From positions 853,220 through 917,219 of the forward strand of contig NZ_RCZC01000002.1 in NCBI RefSeq assembly GCF_006439055.1: a DNA stretch of 64,000 nt, read 5' to 3'. The notes beneath the pieces are model-generated. The model made no database searches. It was not told the origin of the DNA and saw only the letters and a program-made list of their open reading frames with translations. This document shows, in pieces, positions 45,432 through 55,071 of the stretch; position 1 is the stretch's first letter, and each line of letters begins with the position of its first letter. The translations under genes and the position numbers were made by a program. The DNA comes from Sphingomonas glacialis (GTDB lineage: Bacteria; Pseudomonadota; Alphaproteobacteria; Sphingomonadales; Sphingomonadaceae).

Positions 45432-46144
45432 CAGCGTTGCGCGGTTGCGAGGATCTCATCGGCGATCGCAGCCGCCTTGGGCCGCCCGCCGCGCGCTGCG
45501 CCGACCGTCGCGCGATCGTCCCCGCTCCGCGAATGCGCTAGCAGCGCGGTGAGCTGGTCACCCAGGCTCCGCCCAACGTCCCACACTTCGGCAATCCCGC
45601 CGACGCGGACGAGATTGTCGAGCCCCGGCGCGAAGACTGGGGTCGCCTTGGCCTTTTCCTCGAGCAGTTCGATCGGCAGCTTGGTGACCCGCGCCATCGA
45701 CGGCAGGTCCATCACTTCGGGATGCGCGCCGGGAAGCGCCACCAGCGTCCCGCAGGCAAGCGCGGTCGCGATGAACGCACCCGCCGCGCTGCCGCCGTAG
45801 AGCAGCCCGATCGTGCGATGCCCCTGCGCCTCGGCCAGCAGCAGCGTTTTGGCCAGATGCGCGAGATATTCGCTGAGGCCGAGCAATTCGTCGCGCCGGC
45901 TCATCCGCTGGCTCGCGGTATCGACCAGGAACAGGAGCGGCGCGGCATCGTCGGAACCCGCGACTTCGAGCACACGCGCGGACAGGCGGATCGCCTGATC
46001 GATCCCGATCGGCGCGCCGCCGGTGGCGCCGATGACATGGACCATGCCGTCCCCCAGCGTCGCGCGGCCGAACAGCAGATCGCCTTCGCTCGTCACGGCA
46101 TGGCCGGCGGGGAACAGCGAATCGAGGATCTCAGCGGGCGTCAT
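45431..46144 (-). CDS. mdcE: Malonate decarboxylase gamma subunit
   Basis: 237 residues. Together with MdcD it forms the decarboxylase that splits malonyl-S-ACP to acetyl-S-ACP and CO2; the pair resembles the carboxyltransferase halves of biotin enzymes. Seen are GATGGAPIGIDQAIRLSARVL, LLFLVDTASQRMSRRDELLGLSEYLAHL (conserved in MdcE) and GGSAAGAFIATALACGTLVALPGA with the oxyanion glycine cluster. It overlaps mdcD by 14 bp. Confidence 0.93.
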   Translation of the reverse strand: MTPAEILDSLFPAGHAVTSEGDLLFGRATLGDGMVHVIGATGGAPIGIDQAIRLSARVLEVAGSDDAAPLLFLVDTASQRMSRRDELLGLSEYLAHLAKTLLLAEAQGHRTIGLLYGGSAAGAFIATALACGTLVALPGAHPEVMDLPSMARVTKLPIELLEEKAKATPVFAPGLDNLVRVGGIAEVWDVGRSLGDQLTALLAHSRSGDDRATVGAARGGRPKAAAIADEILATAQR

Positions 46145-47033
46145 CGGCGCTCTCCCGGTACTGGGCGGCAAGGTCTGCGAAGCCGGCGGCGGGCATGTCG
46201 GGGATCGCCTGCGGATCCGCGATGCCGAGGCCGCGCCAGATATCGGTCGCGTCTGGCGCATCGCCGAACCGCGCGATGCGCCGCTCCAGCCGCGCCTGTT
46301 CGGCCGAAAGCATCGCCGCATCGAGCCCGGCCGGCCGCGCGAGGGCGGCACGCGCCGCTTCGCGAAACGCCGTGGCGTCGTCATCGACGAACACGTCCGC
46401 GCCGCCAATCAGCGTGCGATGCTTGCCCCCCATCGTCCGCCAGACGAAGCCGCGATCGCGCGAATCGAATTCCTCGACGCCCTTGTTGGTCTCGATCACT
46501 TCGGGGCCGCTGACGCTGATGCGCCCCTGTTCCGACACGATCAGCGTCGAACAGCACCCCGCGATCAGCCCGCCGCCGCCATAGCAGCCGGCGCGCCCGC
46601 CGATCAGCCCGACGACGCGCGCCCCCGCCATCCGCGCCTCGGCCACCGCGCGCATGATCTCGGCGATCGCGATCTCGCCGGCATTGGCCTCCTGCAACCG
46701 GACGCCGCCGGTATCGAACGCGATCACGACGTCGCGCCCGAGCGCCTTGGCGGCGCGGAGCAGCCCGGTCAGCTTGGCGCCGTGCACTTCGCCGAACGCG
46801 CCGCCCATGAAGCGGCCCTCCTGCGCAGCGACCAGCACCGGCGTGCCGTCGATCGCCGCGGCGCCGACCACGATGCCGTCGTCGAACTGCGCGGGCAGGT
46901 CGAAGATGCTCAGATGCGGGCTGATCTCGCGGCGTTCGGGGCCGATGAACTCGGCGAAGCTCGCGGCATCGACCAGCGCGGCGATCCGCTCGCGTGCGCC
47001 GGCCTCATACCAGCTTTGGCGGACGTTGCTCAT
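46131..47033 (-). CDS. mdcD: Malonate decarboxylase beta subunit
   Basis: 300 residues starting MSNVRQSWYEAGARERIAAL. Crotonase-fold blocks: FMGGAFGEVHGAKLTGLLRAAK, VIAFDTGGVRLQEANAGEIA, GRAGCYGGGGLIAG and ISVSGPEVIETNKGVEEFDSRD, all typical of MdcD. It carries the decarboxylation site with MdcE. The open frame continues upstream to 48173 but that part is antisense-like shadow of mdcA; the ATG at 47033 is right, overlapping the mdcC stop by 4 bp. Confidence 0.95.
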   Translation of the reverse strand: MSNVRQSWYEAGARERIAALVDAASFAEFIGPERREISPHLSIFDLPAQFDDGIVVGAAAIDGTPVLVAAQEGRFMGGAFGEVHGAKLTGLLRAAKALGRDVVIAFDTGGVRLQEANAGEIAIAEIMRAVAEARMAGARVVGLIGGRAGCYGGGGLIAGCCSTLIVSEQGRISVSGPEVIETNKGVEEFDSRDRGFVWRTMGGKHRTLIGGADVFVDDDATAFREAARAALARPAGLDAAMLSAEQARLERRIARFGDAPDATDIWRGLGIADPQAIPDMPAAGFADLAAQYRESADDAR

Positions 47034-47347
47034 GCCTCGGGCTCCTCGATCATCCGCACGCCTTGCGCCAGACGCAGCGACACCGTGTCGGGCCGCGCGC
47101 CGCCATCGTTGATCGCGATCCGCAAGCCCCCCGCCGCACGCCGCGCGACGAAATCGGCGGTCACCGCATCCCACAGATCGCGAAAGCCATGCGCCGCGGT
47201 GGTGACCTCGATGACGCACCGGTCGCTCACGTCGCTGCGTTCGAGCAGCACCTCGAGATTGCCCGAGGCGACGACGCCGACCAGCGCCATCGCGCGCGTG
47301 CCGGTCGCCGGCGTCGGCGCGGCGATATCGAAATGGAGAATTTCCAT
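47030..47347 (-). CDS. mdcC: Malonate decarboxylase acyl carrier protein (delta subunit)
   Basis: 105 residues. MdcC carries the CoA-like prosthetic group on a Ser; the motif LVGVVASGNLEVLLE with Ser-28 matches the attachment site of MdcC and CitD. VTTAAHGFRDLWDAVTADFVAR follows as in the family. It lies 12 bp after mdcA and overlaps mdcD by 4 bp. The acyl group passes from malonate (exchange by MdcA) to decarboxylation by MdcDE on this protein. Confidence 0.94.
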   Translation of the reverse strand: MEILHFDIAAPTPATGTRAMALVGVVASGNLEVLLERSDVSDRCVIEVTTAAHGFRDLWDAVTADFVARRAAGGLRIAINDGGARPDTVSLRLAQGVRMIEEPEA

Positions 47348-47359
47348 GGAAGCGTCTCC

Positions 47360-49006
47360 TTACCAGTTCCGGAACCGGCTCGGCGGCCGGTACAGCCCGC
47401 CCGACGCGAGCATGAGATCCTTGATCGAGCGCGCCGCCAGCATGTTGCGGTTCGCGTCGAGCGGATCGATGCCGAGATCCTCGGGCCGCTGGATGATTTT
47501 CCGCGCGCGCAGGCGCTCGACCATCGCCGTGTCGCGACCGCGACCGATCTCGGTGAACCCGGCGACTCCGCGGATCGCCTGTTCGCGCTCGTCCGCAGTG
47601 CGGCAAAGCAGCAGGTTGGCGATGCCCTCCTCGGTGACGATGTGCGTGGTGTCGTCGGCATAGACCATGATCGGCGCCAGATCGAGATCGAGCTTCTCCG
47701 CCAGTTCGAGCGCGCCGAGCTTCTCGACGAACAGCGGGGCATTGCCCTCGCCGAAGGTCTCGCCGATCTGCACGACGAGTTTCCGTCCGCGCCGCAATGG
47801 CGCCGCGGTGTCGGGATCGGCCTCCGCGCCCGCCTGCAACCACGGTGCGCTCGGATGGCGCCGACCGCGCGCGTCCGAGCCCATATTGGGCGCGCCGCCA
47901 AAGCCCGCGATGCGGTTCGCGGTAATTGTCGAGCTGTGCCCCGCCAGATCGATCTGCAGCGTCGAGCCGATGAACATGTCGCAGGCATACAGCCCGGCGG
48001 TCTGGCTGAACGCGCGGTTCGACCGCAGCGAACCGTCGGGGCCGGTGAAGAAGATGTCGGGCCGCGCCGCCAGATAATCCTCCATCCCGACCTCGGACCC
48101 GAAGCAGTGGACCTGCTCGACCCAGCCCGCCTCGATCGCGGGGATCAGCGTCGGGTGCGGGTTGAGCGCCCAATGCGTGCAGATCTTGCCCTTCAGGCCG
48201 AGCTTCTCGCCATAGGTCGGCAGCAGCAGTTCGATCGCCGCGGTGTTGAAGCCGATGCCGTGGTTGAGGCGGCGCACGCCGTACGGTTCGTACAGCCCCT
48301 TGATCGCCAGCATCGCGGTCAGGATCTGCGTTTCGGTCATCGCGGCGGGGTCGCGCGTGAACAGCGGCTCGACATAGAAGGGCCGCCCGGCATCGAGCAC
48401 GAAATGGACCTGGTCGCCCGGGATATCGACGCGCGGCAGCGTATCGACGATCTCGCCGACCTGCGCGATCACCAGCCCGCTGCCGAAGCTCGTCGCCTCG
48501 ACCACGGTCGGCGTGTCCTCGGTATTGGGGCCGGTATAGAGATTGCCGTGGCGATCCGCGCTCACCGCCGCGATCAGCGCGACCTGCGGCGTCAGGTCGA
48601 CGAAATAGCGCGCGAACAGCTCGAGATAGGTGTGGATCGCGCCGAGCTCGATCTTGCCGCCGAACAGCATCTTCGCGATCCGCGCCGATTGCGGCCCCGA
48701 ATAGGAAAAATCGAGCCGCTTCGCGATGCCGGTTTCGAAGATGTCGAGATGTTCGGGCAGCACGACGCCCGACTGCACCATGTGGAGATCATGGATCCGC
48801 GCCGGATCCACCGCGGCAAGCCCGCGCGCGAGCACGTCGGCCTGTTTCTGATTGTCGCCCTCGATGCAGACGCGGTCGCTCGGCCGCAGCACGGCCTCGA
48901 GGAAATCGACGAGTCGCGCGGGATCGATCGTCTTGCCCGTGGCGAAGGCGCCGCCGGCCGCGATCCGCTCCTCGCGCAGCGTTTTGCGCGTATTCCATTG
49001 CCGCAT
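47360..49006 (-). CDS. mdcA: Malonate decarboxylase alpha subunit (acetyl-ACP:malonate transferase)
   Basis: 548 residues, full length. CoA-transferase family; swaps malonate for acetate on MdcC. N-terminus RQWNTRKTLREERIAAG and IEGDNQKQADVLARGL, then DLHMVQSGVVLPEHLDIFE, FSYSGPQSARIAKML, IHTYLELFARYFVDLTP, CTHWALNPHPTLIPAIEAGWV and IGSTLQIDLAGHSSTIT are all signature stretches of MdcA. It leads the mdcACDEGBH operon. CAGGAGA lies ten bases before the ATG; the divergent madL transcript begins within the 167-bp gap. Confidence 0.97.
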   Translation of the reverse strand: MRQWNTRKTLREERIAAGGAFATGKTIDPARLVDFLEAVLRPSDRVCIEGDNQKQADVLARGLAAVDPARIHDLHMVQSGVVLPEHLDIFETGIAKRLDFSYSGPQSARIAKMLFGGKIELGAIHTYLELFARYFVDLTPQVALIAAVSADRHGNLYTGPNTEDTPTVVEATSFGSGLVIAQVGEIVDTLPRVDIPGDQVHFVLDAGRPFYVEPLFTRDPAAMTETQILTAMLAIKGLYEPYGVRRLNHGIGFNTAAIELLLPTYGEKLGLKGKICTHWALNPHPTLIPAIEAGWVEQVHCFGSEVGMEDYLAARPDIFFTGPDGSLRSNRAFSQTAGLYACDMFIGSTLQIDLAGHSSTITANRIAGFGGAPNMGSDARGRRHPSAPWLQAGAEADPDTAAPLRRGRKLVVQIGETFGEGNAPLFVEKLGALELAEKLDLDLAPIMVYADDTTHIVTEEGIANLLLCRTADEREQAIRGVAGFTEIGRGRDTAMVERLRARKIIQRPEDLGIDPLDANRNMLAARSIKDLMLASGGLYRPPSRFRNW

Positions 49007-49039
49007 AGCATCGTCTCCTGACGCTCATTTTCGGAGCCC

Positions 49040-49068
49040 CTTGTATTCCCTATTGCCCTGAATGCAAG
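49040..49068. promoter_or_regulatory. Candidate regulator site between mdcA and the importer genes
   Basis: CTTGTATTC at 49040-49048 and GAATGCAAG at 49060-49068 form an inverted repeat with one mismatch and an 11-bp spacer; GAATACATTG at 49105-49114 repeats the half-site. The TTGTAT core resembles the site I recall for Acinetobacter MdcY (ATTGTATACAAT), and a GntR gene lies in this locus. Confidence 0.4.
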
Positions 49069-49126
49069 CCTGTGCATACTTAAAGGCAGAAACGGCGACA
49101 GACCGAATACATTGAGAGGATCTACG

Positions 49127-49177
49127 ATGGCCGTCCTGCTACCCTCCTCCCGCTTCGCAACGGATCCCCGCGCATGA
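49127..49177 (+). CDS. 16-codon upstream ORF coupled to madL
   Basis: ATG at 49127 encodes MAVLLPSSRFATDPRA and stops at TGA 49175-49177, which overlaps the madL ATG (ATGA). The only good ribosome site here, GAGAGGA at 49114-49120, serves this small ORF; madL itself has none. It probably acts as a leader whose translation delivers ribosomes to madL. Not similar to any peptide I know. Confidence 0.5.
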   Translation: MAVLLPSSRFATDPRA

Positions 49178-49635
49178 TCGCCGGCGTTGCCCTGCTCGCG
49201 ATCTGCACGCTGATCGGTCAGCTGCTCGGCGAATGGCTCGGCGTCCTGCTGGGCGTGAAGGCCAATGTCGGCGGCGTCGGTATCGCGATGATCCTGCTGA
49301 TCGTCGCCCGGATGTGGCTGAAGAGCCGCGGACGGTATCAGGAGGGCGTGTCGCGCGGGATCGGCTTCTGGGCCGCGCTCTATATCCCGATCGTCGTCGC
49401 GATGGCGGCGCAACAGGATGTCGTCGCCGCGGTTGAAGGCGGGCCGGTCGTCCTGATCGCCGGCGTCGGTGCGCTGCTGGTCTGCTTCAGCGCGGTCGCG
49501 CTGATCAGCCGGCTGTCGGGCACATCGGAGACGATGGACGAGATCGAGGCACGCGAAGCCCGCGAGGCCGAGCGTGCCGCGCTCGCGGCCAACCCCATCG
49601 TCCACCCCGCCCCCCACCCCGCCCCGCAGCGCTGA
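49174..49635 (+). CDS. madL: Malonate transporter small subunit MadL
   Basis: 153 residues. Four membrane helices: IAGVALLAICTLIGQLLGEWLGVLLG, GVGIAMILLIVARMWL, GFWAALYIPIVVAMAAQQDVVAA and VVLIAGVGALLVCFSAVALIS, a pattern of MadL/MdcL. With MadM it imports malonate using a sodium or proton gradient. The C-terminus has a charged acidic/arginine helix and a His/Pro tail. No Shine-Dalgarno is found before the ATG, consistent with coupling to the upstream ORF. madM starts 10 bp later. Confidence 0.93.
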   Translation: MIAGVALLAICTLIGQLLGEWLGVLLGVKANVGGVGIAMILLIVARMWLKSRGRYQEGVSRGIGFWAALYIPIVVAMAAQQDVVAAVEGGPVVLIAGVGALLVCFSAVALISRLSGTSETMDEIEAREAREAERAALAANPIVHPAPHPAPQR

Positions 49636-49645
49636 GGATCAAGAC

Positions 49646-50410
49646 ATGGACATGATCACCAAGGTCCTCACCGCCAATGCGCTGGTCACCGCGTTCGCGG
49701 TCATCGGGATCGTCATGTGGCTGTCGAACCAGCTCTCGGCCAAGCTCACCATGGGCCGCGTCCATGGCTCGGCGATCGCGATCCTGATCGGCCTCGCGCT
49801 CGCTTTCTGGGGCGGCCTGGCGACGGGCGGGCACAAGGGTCTGGCGGATCTGCCGATGCTCGCCGGGATCGGCCTGATGGGCGGCGCGATGCTGCGCGAC
49901 TTCGCGATCGTCGCGACGGCGTGCGAGGTCGATGTCGCGCAGGCGAAGAAGGCCGGCCTGATCGGCGTGGTCGCGTTGCTGCTCGGCACGCTCTTGCCCT
50001 TCATCGTCGGCGCGGTCGTCGCGGCGGCGTTCGGCTATACCGACGCCGTCTCGATGACGACGATCGGCGCGGGCGCGGTGACCTATATCGTCGGCCCGGT
50101 GACGGGCGCAGCAATCGGTGCGTCGTCGCCGGTGATCGCGCTGTCGATCGCGACCGGCGTGTTCAAGGCGGTGATGGTGATGGTCGGCACGCCGCTCGTC
50201 GCGGGGCTGATCGGGCTCAACAACCCGCGCAGCGCGATGGTGTTCGGCGGCTTGATGGGCACCGTCAGCGGCGTGTCGGGCGGGCTCGCGGCGACCGACC
50301 GCCGGCTGGTGCCGTACGGCGCGCTGACCGCGACCTTCCATACCGGACTCGGCTGCCTGATCGCCCCGTCGCTGCTATACCTCATCGTCCGTGCGATCGT
50401 AGGAGGCTGA
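49646..50410 (+). CDS. madM: Malonate transporter large subunit MadM
   Basis: 254 residues, about eight helices. MadM motifs: SNQLSAKLTMGRVHGSAIAI, GLALAFWGGLATGGHKGLADLPMLAGIG, MLRDFAIVATACEVDVAQAKKAG and NPRSAMVFGGLMGTVSGVSGGLAATDRRLVPYGA. It is the larger half of the MadLM malonate importer. GGATCAAGAC is just before the ATG. It precedes the GntR gene by 2 bp, so importer, regulator and acs form one plus-strand operon. Confidence 0.95.
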   Translation: MDMITKVLTANALVTAFAVIGIVMWLSNQLSAKLTMGRVHGSAIAILIGLALAFWGGLATGGHKGLADLPMLAGIGLMGGAMLRDFAIVATACEVDVAQAKKAGLIGVVALLLGTLLPFIVGAVVAAAFGYTDAVSMTTIGAGAVTYIVGPVTGAAIGASSPVIALSIATGVFKAVMVMVGTPLVAGLIGLNNPRSAMVFGGLMGTVSGVSGGLAATDRRLVPYGALTATFHTGLGCLIAPSLLYLIVRAIVGG

Positions 50411-50412
50411 GC

Positions 50413-51114
50413 ATGGCTGACACCGACCTCGACGATACCGGATTGCTCTCCGACCGGATCCGCAACGCGCTGACCGACGCGATTTCGTCGGGCGAGCTCG
50501 CGCCCGGCACGATGCTCGACGAGCAGCAGCTCGCCGCCCGCTACGGGGCGTCCCGCACCCCGGTGCGCGAGGCGCTGCGCCAGCTCGCGACCAGCGGGAT
50601 GGTCGAAGTCCGCCCGCGCCGCGGGGTCATCGTCCGCCACGTCACATCGGACGAGGTGATGGACATGTTCGAGACGATGGCCGAGCTGGAGGCGACGTGC
50701 GTCCGGCTCGCGACCTACCGCATCACCCCGCTCGAGCGCAGCCGGTTGCTGCGCATCCACGAAGCCAGCGAAGCCGCGGTCGAAACCGGCGATGTCGATG
50801 GGTATGATGCGCTCAACCGCGAGTTCCACGAAGCGATCTACCGCGCCGCGCATAACGACTTCCTCGCCGAACAGACGATGGCGGTGCGCACCCGGCTCAA
50901 CGCCTTCCGCCGCATACAGCTGCGCCAGGCGCGCCGGCTGTCGGTCTCGCGCGCCGAGCATGACGCGGTGATGCGCGCGATCGCGCAAGGCGATGGCGAC
51001 GAAGCCGCGCGCCGGATGCGCGCGCACATGCTGAACGCCGCCAGCGCGCTCGACAGCTATATCGCGCAGCAGGATCTCGCGCTCGGCACCCCTGCCCCTT
51101 TTGCAAAGCCCTGA
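50413..51114 (+). CDS. GntR family regulator of malonate use (MdcY-like)
   Basis: 233 residues. Winged helix with LDEQQLAARYGASRTPVREALRQLATSG and RRGVIVR wing (about residues 37-77), then an all-helical FCD-type ligand domain (FETMAELEATCVRLAT, NREFHEAIYRAAHNDFLAEQ, EHDAVMRAIAQGDGDEAARRMRAHM) with the His residues that bind metal in FadR-subfamily regulators. Acinetobacter MdcY is a GntR repressor of a similar mdcLM-containing locus. It likely represses both arms of the locus in the absence of malonate or malonyl-CoA. Confidence 0.94.
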   Translation: MADTDLDDTGLLSDRIRNALTDAISSGELAPGTMLDEQQLAARYGASRTPVREALRQLATSGMVEVRPRRGVIVRHVTSDEVMDMFETMAELEATCVRLATYRITPLERSRLLRIHEASEAAVETGDVDGYDALNREFHEAIYRAAHNDFLAEQTMAVRTRLNAFRRIQLRQARRLSVSRAEHDAVMRAIAQGDGDEAARRMRAHMLNAASALDSYIAQQDLALGTPAPFAKP

Positions 51115-51123
51115 GGACGTTTC

Positions 51124-53028
<1,905 letters not shown>

Positions 53029-53302
53029 GCTTATACCTTGTTGCTGAGCGCCCGTGGTTCTGCGAGCTCACCCCGTGTCTACGCGGAGGATGTCCCTCGC
53101 AGTTGCACGGGCGTGGAACACGATCGCGCCGGTAGGCAGCACCCTCATGATCGTCGTGAAGCAATCATGTTTCATCGGCGTCTCTTCGAACCCGCTTTTT
53201 GCGTCGCCTCCGGCCCTTCCCAACTTCCGTGATTCTTTCAGGTCGACCAGAAGATCGGTTTAGATGCCGGCGCTTTGCCCCCTAAACGGCGATAACTGGT
53301 GG
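53029..53302. other. Non-coding stretch after acs
   Basis: No convincing gene or repeat. A short plus-strand frame at 53054-53263 shows no family likeness and no ribosome site. The region marks the border of an accessory pocket of small genes with lower GC content that extends to 55071. Confidence 0.5.
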
Positions 53303-53680
53303 TTAGCTACCGTTCGGGCGGGCAGGAACGTAAACCGCTTCTGAAGAAGGGACACTCTGCAAGTCCCAGCCGAACGTGGCAGCGGCGTCCTTAGCCGCTA
53401 TTCGTATCTGCTCCCAGAACGGGTGCTCGCGGACAGCCGTCTCATTCCAAAACGCGGCATGTTGCTCTCCAATCTTCGACAAGATCAGCGCGTCCAGCGC
53501 ATCGATTGCGCCCCGCTGTTGCTCGGAAAACTGCCCTTCGTGGCCGACCATTTCATAAAGCCCATCTTCGAAATCGAGAGCCAACTCGTCGGCCTTGCGA
53601 ACGAAGTCTGGGAAGAGAGAAAGCTGGATGTCAGCGGGCTGCGCCAGCGCTATGACCGCTCGCTGTAGCTGGTTGCGCAC
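53303..53680 (-). CDS. Hypothetical protein of the accessory pocket
   Basis: 125 residues. Helical, acidic N-terminal half (LSLFPDFVRKADELALDFEDGLYEMVG), followed by AIDALDALILSKIGEQHAAFW and a C-terminal EQIRIAAKDAAATFGWDL. The amino acid composition and helix periodicity are protein-like, but I do not recognise a family. No signal peptide or membrane segment. Codon use is less GC-biased than in acs. Possibly part of a small horizontally acquired block. Confidence 0.65.
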   Translation of the reverse strand: MRNQLQRAVIALAQPADIQLSLFPDFVRKADELALDFEDGLYEMVGHEGQFSEQQRGAIDALDALILSKIGEQHAAFWNETAVREHPFWEQIRIAAKDAAATFGWDLQSVPSSEAVYVPARPNGS

Positions 53681-53725
53681 CGCTCTCTCCCATCACCCGC
53701 TGCGATCATAACAGTTGGGGTAGAC

Positions 53726-54155
53726 GTCCGCTATTGGTCGCCTGCGGCCTGTTCGGTCAGCGCTCGACAGATCGCGGAAGTCGCGAGCAATCTGGCCCAT
53801 GCACCTCATCGACACTCGTATCCGTCACCCATGCGCCGAACCATGAAAACGAACTCATGTCGGGCAGGTATGGCTTCAGCACCTCACGCTCGTAAAATTC
53901 GAGACGTCGAACGTCAGCTTCGACATGCGCCGATTGCTTCACGATCACCGTCTCTAATCGGTGGTGCTCCTGTCGGTGGGCATCGATCCAGTTCAACTTG
54001 CGAGCGCAAATACCTGTGCGGTCTCCGCGTGTTTCGGCGGCACTGGATAACGAGGCACCCGACAAGGCAACAAAACTAATCACGACTGATGATATGCGAA
54101 GCGCTCTCGACATCTCTCGCTAATAATCGAAACTTGCGATGTCCGCTATTGGTCG
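53726..54155. repeat. Direct 15-mers flanking a small exported-protein gene
   Basis: GTCCGCTATTGGTCG occurs identically at 53726-53740 and 54141-54155, about 400 bp apart, in the same orientation and on both sides of the gene at 53757-54113. A reverse-oriented partial match (ATAGCGGAC) is at 55016-55024. They may be remnants of an intergenic repeat family or of an insertion event. Confidence 0.5.
53757..54113 (-). CDS. Exported hypothetical protein
   Basis: 118 residues with a signal peptide (MSRALRISSVVISFVALSGASLSSAAE). The mature part has a helical stretch HRQEHHRLETVIVKQSAHVEADVRRLEFYE and two Cys (ICARK, GPDCSRL) that could form a disulfide. Function unknown. Copies of the 15-mer GTCCGCTATTGGTCG flank it at 53726-53740 and 54141-54155, so gene and repeats may have moved as a unit. 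Confidence 0.6.
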   Translation of the reverse strand: MSRALRISSVVISFVALSGASLSSAAETRGDRTGICARKLNWIDAHRQEHHRLETVIVKQSAHVEADVRRLEFYEREVLKPYLPDMSSFSWFGAWVTDTSVDEVHGPDCSRLPRSVER

Positions 54156-54303
54156 AATTCGGCCCGACCGCTTTTCCGCTCAACAGCGGACAGTCGGCTT
54201 TGGGGAATGGCGATCGCGCTGGCGGCGCTCAAACGGCGCAAATTGGTGGAGAGCGGTCACAAGCCTGTGTCCCGTCTCGATCTCAACCGTGAACCGACGC
54301 GAG

Positions 54304-54771
54304 TTATGGCAAGCGATCCGGTTCCGGCACGGGTAAAGATTTTAAGATCGACCGCAACTCGTCATTCCGAGTTTTGTATCGTTCGCGATCACATCCATAA
54401 TCGACGTCGTAGTACTGGTCGAGCGACGGTCCGATCCAATGGAATGAGATCCCGCCGTTATCCGTGGCGTAGGGGCCATCGCATCGGCTACCGTGCATTA
54501 AATGCTCAAGAATTTTGCTGGAGGGGATTGTGTCAGGAGAGAGCCGAAAGGGTTCTGTCCGGTCGCGAAGCGCGTCCCACTTGTCAGCAGATAGTAAAAA
54601 GCGTCCTGACTTACCTGTAGAAGACTGCTTGAAGTTGCCGTTGCCTTTCCGGTCGATCAAAATCGCCAAGCCGGGGACGCTGATTTCCAACCGCTCGACG
54701 ACGGGTTTATCAAACTTGCACCCCACGATAGCGACCGCGAGGGCGAAAATCGGCATCATGCGTTTCTGCAT
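54304..54771 (-). CDS. Putative small lipoprotein
   Basis: 155 residues from the ATG at 54771. MQKRMMPIFALAVAIVGCKF has a lipobox-like AIVGC, so it is probably lipid-anchored after cleavage before Cys-18. The remainder (FDKPVVERLEISVPGLAILIDRK, GRFLLSADKWDALRDR, GGISFHWIGPSLDQYYDVDYGC) looks like a compact alpha/beta domain of unknown family. A longer frame from 54903 adds a basic region without a signal. Less GC-biased codons link it to the accessory pocket. From 54772 to 55071 I see no gene. Confidence 0.6.
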   Translation of the reverse strand: MQKRMMPIFALAVAIVGCKFDKPVVERLEISVPGLAILIDRKGNGNFKQSSTGKSGRFLLSADKWDALRDRTEPFRLSPDTIPSSKILEHLMHGSRCDGPYATDNGGISFHWIGPSLDQYYDVDYGCDRERYKTRNDELRSILKSLPVPEPDRLP

Positions 54772-55071
54772 GATCGATGATCGCTTGTCGGTCGAGTGTT
54801 TGCAAGTGGTCGCAAGGCGCCCGGCTGCTTTTGAAGCGCGAAAGACCCAGAAGTCGACAGTCAAGCCCGCCCCGACCCTTCTTGAAAGCGGGCGTTGGTC
54901 CATCCTCGATTATGCCATGGATTGACCGCGAGTTGGCCGACCGTCTCATGGCCGGCTTGCCCTAAAGTCAGCCGATCATACCTCCGTCCGGACGTCCAAC
55001 CTTAGTCGCTGATTGATAGCGGACGACCGACGCCAGCAGATGACTTCAGATGATTGGGGAGTCACGCTTCA

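Noticed and set aside
46131..48173. 680-codon minus-strand frame suggesting a large fusion protein
   Set aside because: Only the part from 47033 down is mdcD. The upstream part runs through mdcC and mdcA in a different frame and has no homology.
49717..51114. 465-codon plus frame ending in GntR
   Set aside because: The start of the GntR protein is at 50413, just after the madM stop. The part before is an out-of-frame shadow of madM.
53054..53263. 69-codon plus-strand ORF after acs
   Set aside because: It has an Arg/Ser-rich, low-information translation, no ribosome site, and no match to a family I know.
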